This document shows, piece by piece, positions 24,474 to 32,190 of a DNA stretch of 64,000 nucleotides (the stretch's first letter is position 1; each line of letters starts with the position of its first letter). The notes beneath the pieces are model-generated. The model did not search any database. It was not told where the DNA came from and saw only the letters and a program-made list of their open reading frames with translations. The DNA comes from Aestuariivita sp. (lineage in GTDB: Bacteria; Pseudomonadota; Alphaproteobacteria; Rhodobacterales; Rhodobacteraceae): contig JAGYKE010000004.1 of NCBI GenBank assembly GCA_018401465.1, forward strand, positions 496,001-560,000, given 5' to 3'. The translations under genes and the position numbers were made by a program.

Positions 24474-24517
24474 GATTTCGCGTCGAAATCTGTTGCGGTT
24501 TCCGCGTCGGAAACCGC
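24474..24517. repeat. Two further hairpins sharing the GCGTC loop
   Basis: GATTTC-GCGTC-GAAATC (24474-24490) and GCGGTTTCC-GCGTC-GGAAACCGC (24495-24517) follow the terminator and end one base from the aminotransferase stop. Both have perfect arms and the same five-base loop as the terminator; a minimal fourth copy (TTC-GACGC-GAA, 24400-24410) precedes it in reverse orientation. They have no T-tract, so they are not canonical terminators. Confidence 0.75.
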
Positions 24518-24518
24518 C

Positions 24519-25916
24519 TCAGCTTGCCGCCTTCCAAAGCCCTTCGGCCTTGACCTGCGCATAGCCTTCGTCCAGCGCCACGCGCGCCCGGTCAATCAGG
24601 ATGTCAATCTCGTCCGGGGTGATCACCAGCGGCGGCGAGATGATCATCCGGTCGCCCACATGGCGCATGATCAGGTTGTTGGCGAAGCACCGTTCGCGGC
24701 AGATGTACCCAACCGTCCCCGGTTCCGATGCGAACTTGGCGCGGCTGGCCTTGTCGGGCGTCAGCGCGATTGACCCCATCATGCCGACCATCTTCGCCTC
24801 GCCCACCATCGGGTGTTCGGTGAGGCTGGCCCATTTCTTCTGCAGATGGGGGGCGGCCACGTCGCGGACGTGGTCGATCACCTTTTCCTCTTCGAGGATG
24901 CGCAGGTTCTCCAGCGCCACAGCCGATGCGACCGGGTGCCCGGAATAGGTGTAACCGTGGTTGAACTCGACGCTGCCGATCACCTCGGCCACCTCGTCGC
25001 ACAGGATCGACCCGCCGATGGGCTGGTATCCCGACGACAGGCCCTTGGCGATGGTCATGATGTGGGGGCGGATGTTCAGCGTCTGGCTGCCGAACCAGTT
25101 GCCGGTGCGCCCGAAGCCGCAGATCACCTCGTCTGCGATCAGCAGGATTTCGTACTTGTCGCAGATGCGCTGGATTTCGGGCCAGTAGGTGTCGGGTGCA
25201 ACGATCACGCCGCCCGCACCCTGCACGGGTTCGGCGATGAAGGCCGCGACGCGGTCTTCGCCCAATGTCAGGATCGCCTCTTCCAGTTCGCGCGCGCGGG
25301 CGAGGCCGAAGTCTTCGGGGCTGAGGTCGCCGCCCTCGGCCCACCAGTTGGGCTGGTTGATGTGGTGGATGTCCGGGATCGGCATGCCGCCCTGCGCATG
25401 CATCCCAGACATGCCGCCCAGCGACCCCGACCCGACGGAGGACCCGTGATAGGCATTCTTGCGACTGATGATGATCTTCTTGCCCGGCTTGCCCTTCACA
25501 TCCCAGTAGGTGCGGACAAGACGGATGTTGGTGTCGTTCGCCTCAGACCCCGACCCTGCGAAGAAGACGTGGTTCAGATCGCCGGGCGCCAGTTCGGCCA
25601 GCTTCGCGGCCAGCGCGATGACCGGCACATGCGTGGTCTGGAAGAAGGTGTTGTAATAGGGCAGCTCGCGTATCTGCCGCGCGGCGACCTCGGCCAGCTC
25701 TTCGCGCCCGTAGCCGATGTTGACGCACCACAGTCCCGCCATGCCGTCGATGATCCGGTTGCCTTCGCTGTCGTTCAGCCAGACGCCCTTCGCCCGGGTG
25801 ATGACGCGCGCGCCCTTCTTCGCCAGCCCGTCGGCATGGGTGAAGGGGTGCATGTGATAGGCAGAGTCGAGCGCCTGAAGTTCGGCCGTCGGCATGTGGT
25901 TTGTAATCTGCGACAT
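24519..25916 (-). CDS. Class III aminotransferase, probably putrescine/polyamine-pyruvate transaminase
   Basis: A 465-residue PLP enzyme. The Schiff-base lysine is K291 (TIAKGLSSGYQPI), the cofactor-binding aspartate is D262 (ADEVICGFGR), and GSGSEANDTNIRL binds phosphate. The overall pattern resembles SpuC-type putrescine-pyruvate aminotransferases, and the neighbours (polyamine transporter, amine oxidase) support that, but omega-amino acid substrates cannot be excluded. It lies downstream of gntR on the same strand, with a perfect 16-bp palindrome in the 66-bp gap. Confidence 0.88.
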   Translation of the reverse strand: MSQITNHMPTAELQALDSAYHMHPFTHADGLAKKGARVITRAKGVWLNDSEGNRIIDGMAGLWCVNIGYGREELAEVAARQIRELPYYNTFFQTTHVPVIALAAKLAELAPGDLNHVFFAGSGSEANDTNIRLVRTYWDVKGKPGKKIIISRKNAYHGSSVGSGSLGGMSGMHAQGGMPIPDIHHINQPNWWAEGGDLSPEDFGLARARELEEAILTLGEDRVAAFIAEPVQGAGGVIVAPDTYWPEIQRICDKYEILLIADEVICGFGRTGNWFGSQTLNIRPHIMTIAKGLSSGYQPIGGSILCDEVAEVIGSVEFNHGYTYSGHPVASAVALENLRILEEEKVIDHVRDVAAPHLQKKWASLTEHPMVGEAKMVGMMGSIALTPDKASRAKFASEPGTVGYICRERCFANNLIMRHVGDRMIISPPLVITPDEIDILIDRARVALDEGYAQVKAEGLWKAAS

Positions 25917-25950
25917 GGCCCTGATCCTGCGCTGTGAGTGATGCGGACCA

Positions 25951-25966
25951 GAATATGATCATATTC
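25951..25966. promoter_or_regulatory. Perfect palindrome, probable operator before the aminotransferase gene
   Basis: GAATATGATCATATTC is a perfect 16-bp palindrome centred 42 bases before the aminotransferase start. The core TGATCA recurs in the promoter region of the divergent transporter operon at 26765-26772. The adjacent GntR-family gene is the natural candidate to bind both. Confidence 0.6.
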
Positions 25967-25982
25967 CACAGAGTCAATCGAA

Positions 25983-26678
25983 TCAGCCCGGCCCGGGCAG
26001 GCCCGCCAGCACCTGAGCGATCTGGTCCATTCCCTGTTCGACGTCCTGCCGCATCGCCTCTTCCGCGGCATCGGCATCGCCCGCGCCCAGCGCCAGCAAC
26101 AGGTCCTTGTGCCGGTCGGGCAGGCTTTGCGTGCCGAAGCGCCCGCAGACAACGCGCAGCGAGGGGCCGAACCGCAGCCAGAGCCCGTCGGCCAGCGCCG
26201 CCATGACCGGCGCCTGCGACTGGGCGTAGAGATGCGCGTGGAACAGGTAGTTCTGCCGCAGATAGCCTTGCACGTCGCCCGATGCGATGGCGCGGTCCAG
26301 CGCATGGTCGATCTGCGTCAGTCGGGCCAGCGCCTCGGTCGTCACCTGTCCGGCGGCCCGGCGCGCAAGCTGCGCTTCGACGGTTATTCGAAGAAAAACA
26401 ATCTCGTCGAGGTCAGCAAGGCTCAGCACCGGAACGCTGACGCGCCGGTTGTCCTGAAACCGGAGCGCGCCTTCGGAAATCAGGCGGCGGATCGCTTCGC
26501 GCACCGGTGTCATGCCGGCACCCAGCGCCTGCACCAGACCCTGGATGGTGACCGCTTCGCCCGGGGCGAGATCGCCGAACAGGATGCGGTCGCGCAGAGC
26601 GCGGTAGACGATCTCGTGCGCGGGCAGCTTCACCGCCGCCGCATCGCTCCCGACTGCCTGTTTGTTGACCATGTTCAC
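25983..26678 (-). CDS. GntR-family (FadR/FCD subfamily) transcriptional regulator
   Basis: A 231-residue regulator with an N-terminal winged helix (about 18-82, including MTPVREAIRRLISEGAL) and an all-helical C-terminal FCD ligand domain. The GTG at 26678 is preferred: it sits seven bases after GGGAGAG, whereas ATG 26672 is 13 bases away and an upstream GTG at 26756 has no site and would overlap the putative operator. It is divergent from the polyamine transporter operon and upstream of the aminotransferase, so it probably controls both. The ligand is likely a polyamine or breakdown product, by inference. Confidence 0.87.
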   Translation of the reverse strand: MNMVNKQAVGSDAAAVKLPAHEIVYRALRDRILFGDLAPGEAVTIQGLVQALGAGMTPVREAIRRLISEGALRFQDNRRVSVPVLSLADLDEIVFLRITVEAQLARRAAGQVTTEALARLTQIDHALDRAIASGDVQGYLRQNYLFHAHLYAQSQAPVMAALADGLWLRFGPSLRVVCGRFGTQSLPDRHKDLLLALGAGDADAAEEAMRQDVEQGMDQIAQVLAGLPGPG

Positions 26679-26745
26679 GCGGCTGCTCTCCCGTCTGCCG
26701 ACACTCTCTTGCACAGCTCCGATGTGCGTGAAAGCATATCGGATA

Positions 26746-26772
26746 TTGCCGTACACGGCAAAACTTGATCAA
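26746..26772. promoter_or_regulatory. Operator-like inverted repeats in the gntR/transporter intergenic region
   Basis: TTGCCG-TACA-CGGCAA (26746-26761) is directly followed by the palindrome TTGATCAA (26765-26772). They lie between the divergent gntR start and the binding-protein start (26826). The second shares its TGATCA core with the palindrome at 25951. Confidence 0.5.
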
Positions 26773-26825
26773 ATCGGGTCGATACGGCCCGAACAGCCGT
26801 GACCAAACTCAAGGGGAGAGACTGC

Positions 26826-27911
26826 ATGAACATCAAGACGCTGTCCATGACAGCCGTTCTGACGCTGACGGCCGCGGCCGTGTCGGCGAACGAAGTCCGG
26901 GTCTACAACTGGTCCGACTATATCGACGAAGAGCTTCTGGCCAAGTTCGAGGCCGAGACCGGAATCAAGCTGATCTACGACGTCTTCGATTCGAACGAAG
27001 TTCTGGAAACGAAGATGCTGGCCGGCGGGTCGGGCTATGACGTGGTGGTGCCGTCGGGCACCTTCCTACAGCGCCAGATCTCGGCGGGCGCGTTCCAGAA
27101 GCTGGACAAGTCGCAGCTGCCCAATCTGGAAAACATGTGGGACGTGGTCGCGGCCCGCACAGCGCAGTACGACCCCGGTAACGAATACTCCATCAACTAC
27201 ATGTGGGGCACCACAGGCATCGGCGTGAACGTCGGCAAGGTCAAGGAAGTCCTGGGCGAGGATGCGCCGATGAACTCCCTCGCGCTGATCTTCGACCCGG
27301 CGAACATGGAAAAGCTTGCCTCGTGCGGCGTGCATTTCCTCGATGCGCCGACCGAACTGATCCCCGCGGCGCTGAAGTATATCGGGGAGAACCCCGATGC
27401 TCAGGACGACGAAACCATTTCCAAGGCCGAACCCGTGCTGATGGGCGTGCGTCCCTTCGTGACCAAGTTCCACTCGAGTGAATACATCAACGCGCTGGCC
27501 AACGGCGACATCTGCGTGGCCTTCGGCTGGTCGGGTGATATCCTGCAGGCCCGCGACCGCGCAGCAGAAGCCGACAACGGCGTCGAAATCGAATACCACA
27601 TCCCCGCCGAAGGCGCGCTGATGTGGTTCGACCAGATGGCGATCCCGGTCGATGCGCCGAACCCGGCAGGCGCGCATGCCTTCCTGAACTTCATCATGGA
27701 TGCGCAGAACATGGCGGCGGCGTCGAACTACGTCTACTACGCCAACGGCAACGGGGCCTCGAAAGAGTTCCTGAACGAGGACGTGATCGGCGACACTGCG
27801 ATCTATCCGGACGAAGGGACGCTGCAGAACCTCTACACCACGTCGCCATACGACGCGGGTGTGCAGCGCGTCGTCACGCGTCTGTGGACCAAGGTCAAGT
27901 CGGGCACCTGA
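26826..27911 (+). CDS. Polyamine (putrescine) ABC transporter substrate-binding protein, PotF/SpuD-like
   Basis: A 361-residue periplasmic binding protein with a signal peptide of about 22 residues ending VSA. The mature start EVRVYNWSDYIDEELLAKFEAETGIKL is characteristic of PotD/PotF/SpuD; YNWSDYI contains ligand-box aromatic and acidic residues of that family. ATG 26826 follows GGGGAGAG. It heads a binding protein-ATPase-permease-permease operon and is separated from the ATPase by a terminator-like hairpin, which would keep the binding protein in excess. Confidence 0.93.
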   Translation: MNIKTLSMTAVLTLTAAAVSANEVRVYNWSDYIDEELLAKFEAETGIKLIYDVFDSNEVLETKMLAGGSGYDVVVPSGTFLQRQISAGAFQKLDKSQLPNLENMWDVVAARTAQYDPGNEYSINYMWGTTGIGVNVGKVKEVLGEDAPMNSLALIFDPANMEKLASCGVHFLDAPTELIPAALKYIGENPDAQDDETISKAEPVLMGVRPFVTKFHSSEYINALANGDICVAFGWSGDILQARDRAAEADNGVEIEYHIPAEGALMWFDQMAIPVDAPNPAGAHAFLNFIMDAQNMAAASNYVYYANGNGASKEFLNEDVIGDTAIYPDEGTLQNLYTTSPYDAGVQRVVTRLWTKVKSGT

Positions 27912-27926
27912 CCTGACCGATACTGG

Positions 27927-27957
27927 GGGCCGGGGCGGTGACGCTCCGGCCCTTTCT
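27927..27957 (+). terminator. Intra-operon attenuator/terminator after the binding-protein gene
   Basis: GGGCCGGGGC and GCTCCGGCCC form a 10-bp stem with one G-U pair and a six-base loop, followed by TTTCTT. It starts 16 bases after the stop codon and before the ATPase start. Partial termination here is a common way to favour the binding protein. Confidence 0.72.
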
Positions 27958-27976
27958 TCAGCAGGGAAGACCCGAC

Positions 27977-29104
27977 TTGCCAGCCACCGTTTTCGCCCCC
28001 TGGGCCGACCCGAACCAGAAGCCGCTGATCCGGTTTCAGAACGTCACCAAAAGGTTCGGGGACTTCACCGCGATCGACGATCTGTCACTCGACATCTATG
28101 AACGCGAGTTTTTCGCGCTTCTGGGTCCGTCCGGCTGTGGCAAGACGACGATGATGCGGATGCTGGCGGGTTTCGAGAACCCGACATCGGGGCGGATCGA
28201 ACTGGCTGGGCAGGACATCGTGCCGGTCCCGCCAAACAAGCGCGCCGTGAACATGATGTTCCAGTCCTATGCGCTGTTTCCGCATCTCACGGTCTGGGAC
28301 AACATCGCCTTCGGCCTGCGCCGCGACAGCATGCCCAAGATCGACCTGCAGCGCCGGGTCGAGGAGATGTTGAAACTCACCCGACTGGAAAAGTTCGCCC
28401 GCCGCAAGCCGCACCAGATTTCCGGCGGCCAGCGCCAGCGCGTGGCCCTTGCCCGTTCTCTGGCCAAGGCGCCGAAGCTTCTGCTTCTGGATGAACCGCT
28501 CGGCGCGCTCGACAAGAAGCTGCGCCAGGACACCCAGTTCGAGCTGATGGATATCCAGGAAAAGACGGGCACGACCTTCGTGATCGTCACCCATGACCAG
28601 GAAGAGGCGATGACGGTCGCCAGCCGCGTCGCGGTGATGGACGAAGGCCGCCTGATCCAGGTGGCCACGCCCGCCGACATCTACGAGGCGCCGAATTCCG
28701 TCTATGTCGCCGACTTCATCGGAGACGTGAACATCCTTGAAGGCACGGTGCGGGCGACGGGGCCGAACCGTTACCATTTCACATGGGCCGATACCGGCGA
28801 ATCCGTCACTGCCGCGTCGGAACGGCCCTTTTCCGACGGTCAGACAGCGCATCTCGCCATCAGGCCAGAAAAGGTCCAGATCAGCGCCGAACGCCCCGAA
28901 GGCGCCGAAAACGCGATCAAGGGCAAGGTCCACGACATCGCCTATCTGGGCAACATCAGTACCTTCCACGTCCGCGTCGCGGGAGAACGGATCATCAAGG
29001 CGCAATCCGCCAATACGCGCCGCATCACCAACCGCGCCTTCACATGGGAAGATGACGTCTGGCTGTCCTGGACGCCCACCGCGGGCGTGGTCCTGTCCGA
29101 CTGA
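27977..29104 (+). CDS. Polyamine ABC transporter ATP-binding protein, PotG/PotA-like
   Basis: Cytoplasmic ATPase of the uptake system, about 375 residues. It has Walker A GPSGCGKTTMM, signature ISGGQRQRVALARSL, Walker B LLLLDEP, the H-loop VTHDQEEAM and a C-terminal TOBE-type regulatory domain. The TTG at 27977 after CAGGGAAGA is preferred to a GTG at 27938 because the latter lies inside the terminator hairpin; family members begin a few residues before the equivalent of APWADPNQKPLIRFQNVTK. It overlaps the first permease by one base. Confidence 0.92.
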   Translation: MPATVFAPWADPNQKPLIRFQNVTKRFGDFTAIDDLSLDIYEREFFALLGPSGCGKTTMMRMLAGFENPTSGRIELAGQDIVPVPPNKRAVNMMFQSYALFPHLTVWDNIAFGLRRDSMPKIDLQRRVEEMLKLTRLEKFARRKPHQISGGQRQRVALARSLAKAPKLLLLDEPLGALDKKLRQDTQFELMDIQEKTGTTFVIVTHDQEEAMTVASRVAVMDEGRLIQVATPADIYEAPNSVYVADFIGDVNILEGTVRATGPNRYHFTWADTGESVTAASERPFSDGQTAHLAIRPEKVQISAERPEGAENAIKGKVHDIAYLGNISTFHVRVAGERIIKAQSANTRRITNRAFTWEDDVWLSWTPTAGVVLSD

Positions 29105-29985
29105 TGCGCCGCGCGATCCTCATCCTTGTTCCCTACCTGTGGCTGCTGGCCCTGTTTCTGGTGCCGTTCATCATCGTCGGCCGCATTTCGCTGTCGGACA
29201 CGGCGCTGGCGCGCCCGCCCTATCTGCCGCAGTTCAGTTGGGACGAAGGGATATGGGCTTTCCTGTCCCAGCTCGATTTCGAAAACTTCTGGTTCCTGAC
29301 CACTGACGACCTGTACTGGAAGGCCTATCTGTCGAGTCTTCAGATCGCCATCACGGCGACCTTCTTCGCGCTGCTGATCGGCTATCCCATCGCCTATGGC
29401 ATGGCACGCGCGCCCGAAGAATGGCGCCCGACCCTGATGATGCTGGTGATCTTGCCGTTCTGGACCAGCTTTCTCATCCGCGTCTATTCCTGGATCGGCA
29501 TCCTGAGCCAGGAAGGCTACCTCAACCAGATCCTTCTCTGGGCGGGGATCATCGACGCGCCGCTGATCATCCTGAACACCAACACGGCGGTCTATATCGG
29601 CATCGTCTATACCTATCTGCCCTTCATGATCCTGCCGATCTATTCCGCGCTTGACCGGCTTGACGGGTCGCTCATCGAAGCGGCCGAGGATCTGGGCTGT
29701 TCGCGGCTGCAGGCCTTCTGGCTGATCACCGTGCCGCTGTCGAAGAACGGAATCATCGCGGGCTGTTTCCTCGTCTTCATCCCGGCGCTGGGCGAATTCG
29801 TGATCCCATCGCTTCTGGGCGGGTCGGAAACGCTGATGATCGGCAAGATCCTGTGGGAGGAGTTCTTCAACAACCGCGACTGGCCGGTGGCGTCCGCCGT
29901 GGCGGTGGTGCTTCTGCTCATCCTTGTCGTGCCGATCGTGCTGTTCCAGCGCAACCAGCAGCGCCAGGCCGAGGAGGACCGCTGA
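29104..29985 (+). CDS. Polyamine ABC transporter permease, PotH/PotB-like
   Basis: A 293-residue inner-membrane permease with about six helices and the EAA loop EAAEDLGCSRLQAFWLITVPL that contacts the ATPase. The start ATG 29104 shares one base with the ATPase stop, and the stop shares a base with the next permease, indicating a tightly coupled operon. Family assignment is firm; putrescine versus spermidine preference is not visible. Confidence 0.92.
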   Translation: MRRAILILVPYLWLLALFLVPFIIVGRISLSDTALARPPYLPQFSWDEGIWAFLSQLDFENFWFLTTDDLYWKAYLSSLQIAITATFFALLIGYPIAYGMARAPEEWRPTLMMLVILPFWTSFLIRVYSWIGILSQEGYLNQILLWAGIIDAPLIILNTNTAVYIGIVYTYLPFMILPIYSALDRLDGSLIEAAEDLGCSRLQAFWLITVPLSKNGIIAGCFLVFIPALGEFVIPSLLGGSETLMIGKILWEEFFNNRDWPVASAVAVVLLLILVVPIVLFQRNQQRQAEEDR

Positions 29986-30800
29986 TGCGGATGTCGTGGT
30001 TCAACGCGACCTCGCTGACGCTGGGCTTCGCGTTCCTCTACCTGCCGATGGTCATCCTGATCATCTACAGCTTCAACGAAAGCCGGCTGGTCACGGTCTG
30101 GGCGGGCTTTTCCACCAAATGGTACGGAGAACTGCTGCAGAACCAGTCCTTTTTGGATGCAGCATGGGTGACGCTGAAGGTCGCCGTCTTCTCGTCCACG
30201 CTGGCGACGATCCTCGGCACGATGGCGGCCTATGTTCTGGTGCGCGGCGGCCGGTTCATGGGGCGGACGCTGTTTTCCGGCATGATCTATGCCCCGCTCG
30301 TCATGCCCGAGGTGATCACCGGCCTGTCGCTTCTGCTTCTGTTCATCGGTATCGGGCTCGACCGCGGGGTGCTGACCATCGTGCTGGCGCATACGACCTT
30401 TTCGATGGCCTTCGTGTCGGTCGTCGTGTCGTCGCGGCTGGTGACCTTCGACCGGTCGCTGGAAGAGGCCGCGCTCGACCTCGGCGCGTCGCCTTGGGAT
30501 GCGTTCCGGCTGGTGACGCTGCCCATCATCGCGCCCGCGGTGATCTCGGGCTGGCTTCTGGCCTTCACGCTGTCGCTCGACGATCTGGTGATCGCGTCGT
30601 TCACCGCCGGTCCGGCCTCGACCACGCTGCCGATCCGGATCTTTTCGGCCGTGCGTCTGGGGGTAAGCCCGGAAATCAACGCATTGTCCACGATCATGAT
30701 CGCCATCGTGACGGTCGGGGTGATCACCGCCTCGCTTGTCTCGAAACGCAGCATGGTGCGGCAGAAGCGCGACGAACAGGCGGCAGCGCGGGCGACATGA
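29985..30800 (+). CDS. Polyamine ABC transporter permease, PotI/PotC-like
   Basis: The second permease, 271 residues with about six helices and the EAA loop EEAALDLGASPWDAFRLVTLP. ATG 29985 is preceded by GAGGAGG within the end of the previous gene. Its stop overlaps the ATG of the amine-oxidase gene, which ties import to catabolism. Confidence 0.92.
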   Translation: MRMSWFNATSLTLGFAFLYLPMVILIIYSFNESRLVTVWAGFSTKWYGELLQNQSFLDAAWVTLKVAVFSSTLATILGTMAAYVLVRGGRFMGRTLFSGMIYAPLVMPEVITGLSLLLLFIGIGLDRGVLTIVLAHTTFSMAFVSVVVSSRLVTFDRSLEEAALDLGASPWDAFRLVTLPIIAPAVISGWLLAFTLSLDDLVIASFTAGPASTTLPIRIFSAVRLGVSPEINALSTIMIAIVTVGVITASLVSKRSMVRQKRDEQAAARAT

Positions 30801-32128
30801 CGCGCATCTTCGGGGATTACGCCTATGGCGCCGGGCCGCGGACGGGCTGTTTCTGGGACCGCTTCGCAACCGAAGTGGCGCAGGTCCGCCCCGCCCTGCG
30901 CGGCGAGGTGCGTGCCGATGTCTGCATCATCGGCGCGGGCTTCACCGGGCTGAACGCCGCGCTGGCGCTGGCGGAACAAGGCACGCGCGTCGTCGTCCTT
31001 GACGCGCAGCACCCGGGTTGGGGCGCGTCGGGGCGCAATGGCGGGTTCTGCTGCCTCGGCGGCGGCAAGATCGGCGAAGCCGCCCTGCGCGCCACCTATG
31101 GCACCGAAGCCGCCGCAGAATACCGCGCCGCCGAACGCGCGGCCGTGGAGCATGTGGGCGATCTGCTCAAGACGCGCAGGATCGACGCTGACACCCATTC
31201 AGACGGCGAAACGCTTCTGGCACATACGCCGCGCCACTGGGACGCGATCCTGAAGGATCTCGACTCAGGGCCCGGACCGCATGGCGCGGCGCCGCAGGTC
31301 ACCCGGGCCGAGGAACTGACCCAGATGGGGATGTCGGGGCCCTTTTTCGGCGCGGTGACCACGCCGATCGGCTTTGCCCTGAACCCGCGCATGTATCTCG
31401 ACGGACTGCTGGCTGAAGTCTGCAAGACAGGCGCCGCGGTACACGCCGACAGCGCTGTGCGGGCGGTCGACCGCGACGGCGCGGGCTGGGCCGTGACGAC
31501 CGACGTGGGCAAGGTTCGGGCGGGTGCCGTCCTGATCGCGACCAACGGCTATTCGTCGGAACACGTCCCGTCATGGATGGCGGCGCGGTACATGCCGACA
31601 CAGTCGACGGTGCTGGTGACGCGCCCGATCACGGCCGAAGAACAGCGCGCCCAAGGCTGGACCAGCCTTCAGATGTGTTATGACAGCCGCAATCTGGTGC
31701 ATTACTTCCGGCTCATGCCCGATGGGCGGATGCTCTTCGGGATGCGGGGCGGCATCTTCTCGTCCCCGCGGGCCGAGGCGCGGTCGCGCGCGGCCGTGCG
31801 CCAGCACTTCCGCGCGATGTTTCCGGCCTGGGCACAGGTCGAGATCGAACATGAATGGTCGGGCATGGTCTGCCTGTCGCCAAAGCGGCTGCCCTATGCC
31901 GGGCCGATCCCCGGTCAGCCGGGCCTCTTCGCCGCCTATGCCTACCATGGCAACGGGGTCAGCATGGGCAGCTATCTTGGCCGTCTGATCGGCATCCTGA
32001 TCGCGGGCGGCGATGCACAGGCGATCCCCGAGGCGATCCGCGCCGACCCGCAACGCTTTCCCTTCGGGCGGTTCCGCCGAATCCTGATGCCCCCGCTTTA
32101 TGCTTCGCTGAAACTGGCCGATCTCTGA
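30797..32128 (+). CDS. FAD-dependent amine oxidase (DAO family), PuuB-like
   Basis: A 443-residue flavoprotein of the D-amino-acid-oxidase fold, similar in type to gamma-glutamylputrescine oxidase. It has the dinucleotide motif CIIGAGFTGLNAALALAEQG (about 44-63), the block GWGASGRNGGF and a C-terminal YHGNGVSMGSYLGR. It overlaps the permease by four bases and is probably the last gene of the operon. No gamma-glutamylputrescine synthetase (PuuA) is present here, so it may act on free polyamines, or PuuA is elsewhere. Confidence 0.87.
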   Translation: MTRIFGDYAYGAGPRTGCFWDRFATEVAQVRPALRGEVRADVCIIGAGFTGLNAALALAEQGTRVVVLDAQHPGWGASGRNGGFCCLGGGKIGEAALRATYGTEAAAEYRAAERAAVEHVGDLLKTRRIDADTHSDGETLLAHTPRHWDAILKDLDSGPGPHGAAPQVTRAEELTQMGMSGPFFGAVTTPIGFALNPRMYLDGLLAEVCKTGAAVHADSAVRAVDRDGAGWAVTTDVGKVRAGAVLIATNGYSSEHVPSWMAARYMPTQSTVLVTRPITAEEQRAQGWTSLQMCYDSRNLVHYFRLMPDGRMLFGMRGGIFSSPRAEARSRAAVRQHFRAMFPAWAQVEIEHEWSGMVCLSPKRLPYAGPIPGQPGLFAAYAYHGNGVSMGSYLGRLIGILIAGGDAQAIPEAIRADPQRFPFGRFRRILMPPLYASLKLADL

Positions 32129-32190
32129 GTTGACTTGCCGGGGCGCATCACCCAACCCTTGAGCGGATTTTTGGTGACGAGGGCAGTCCA

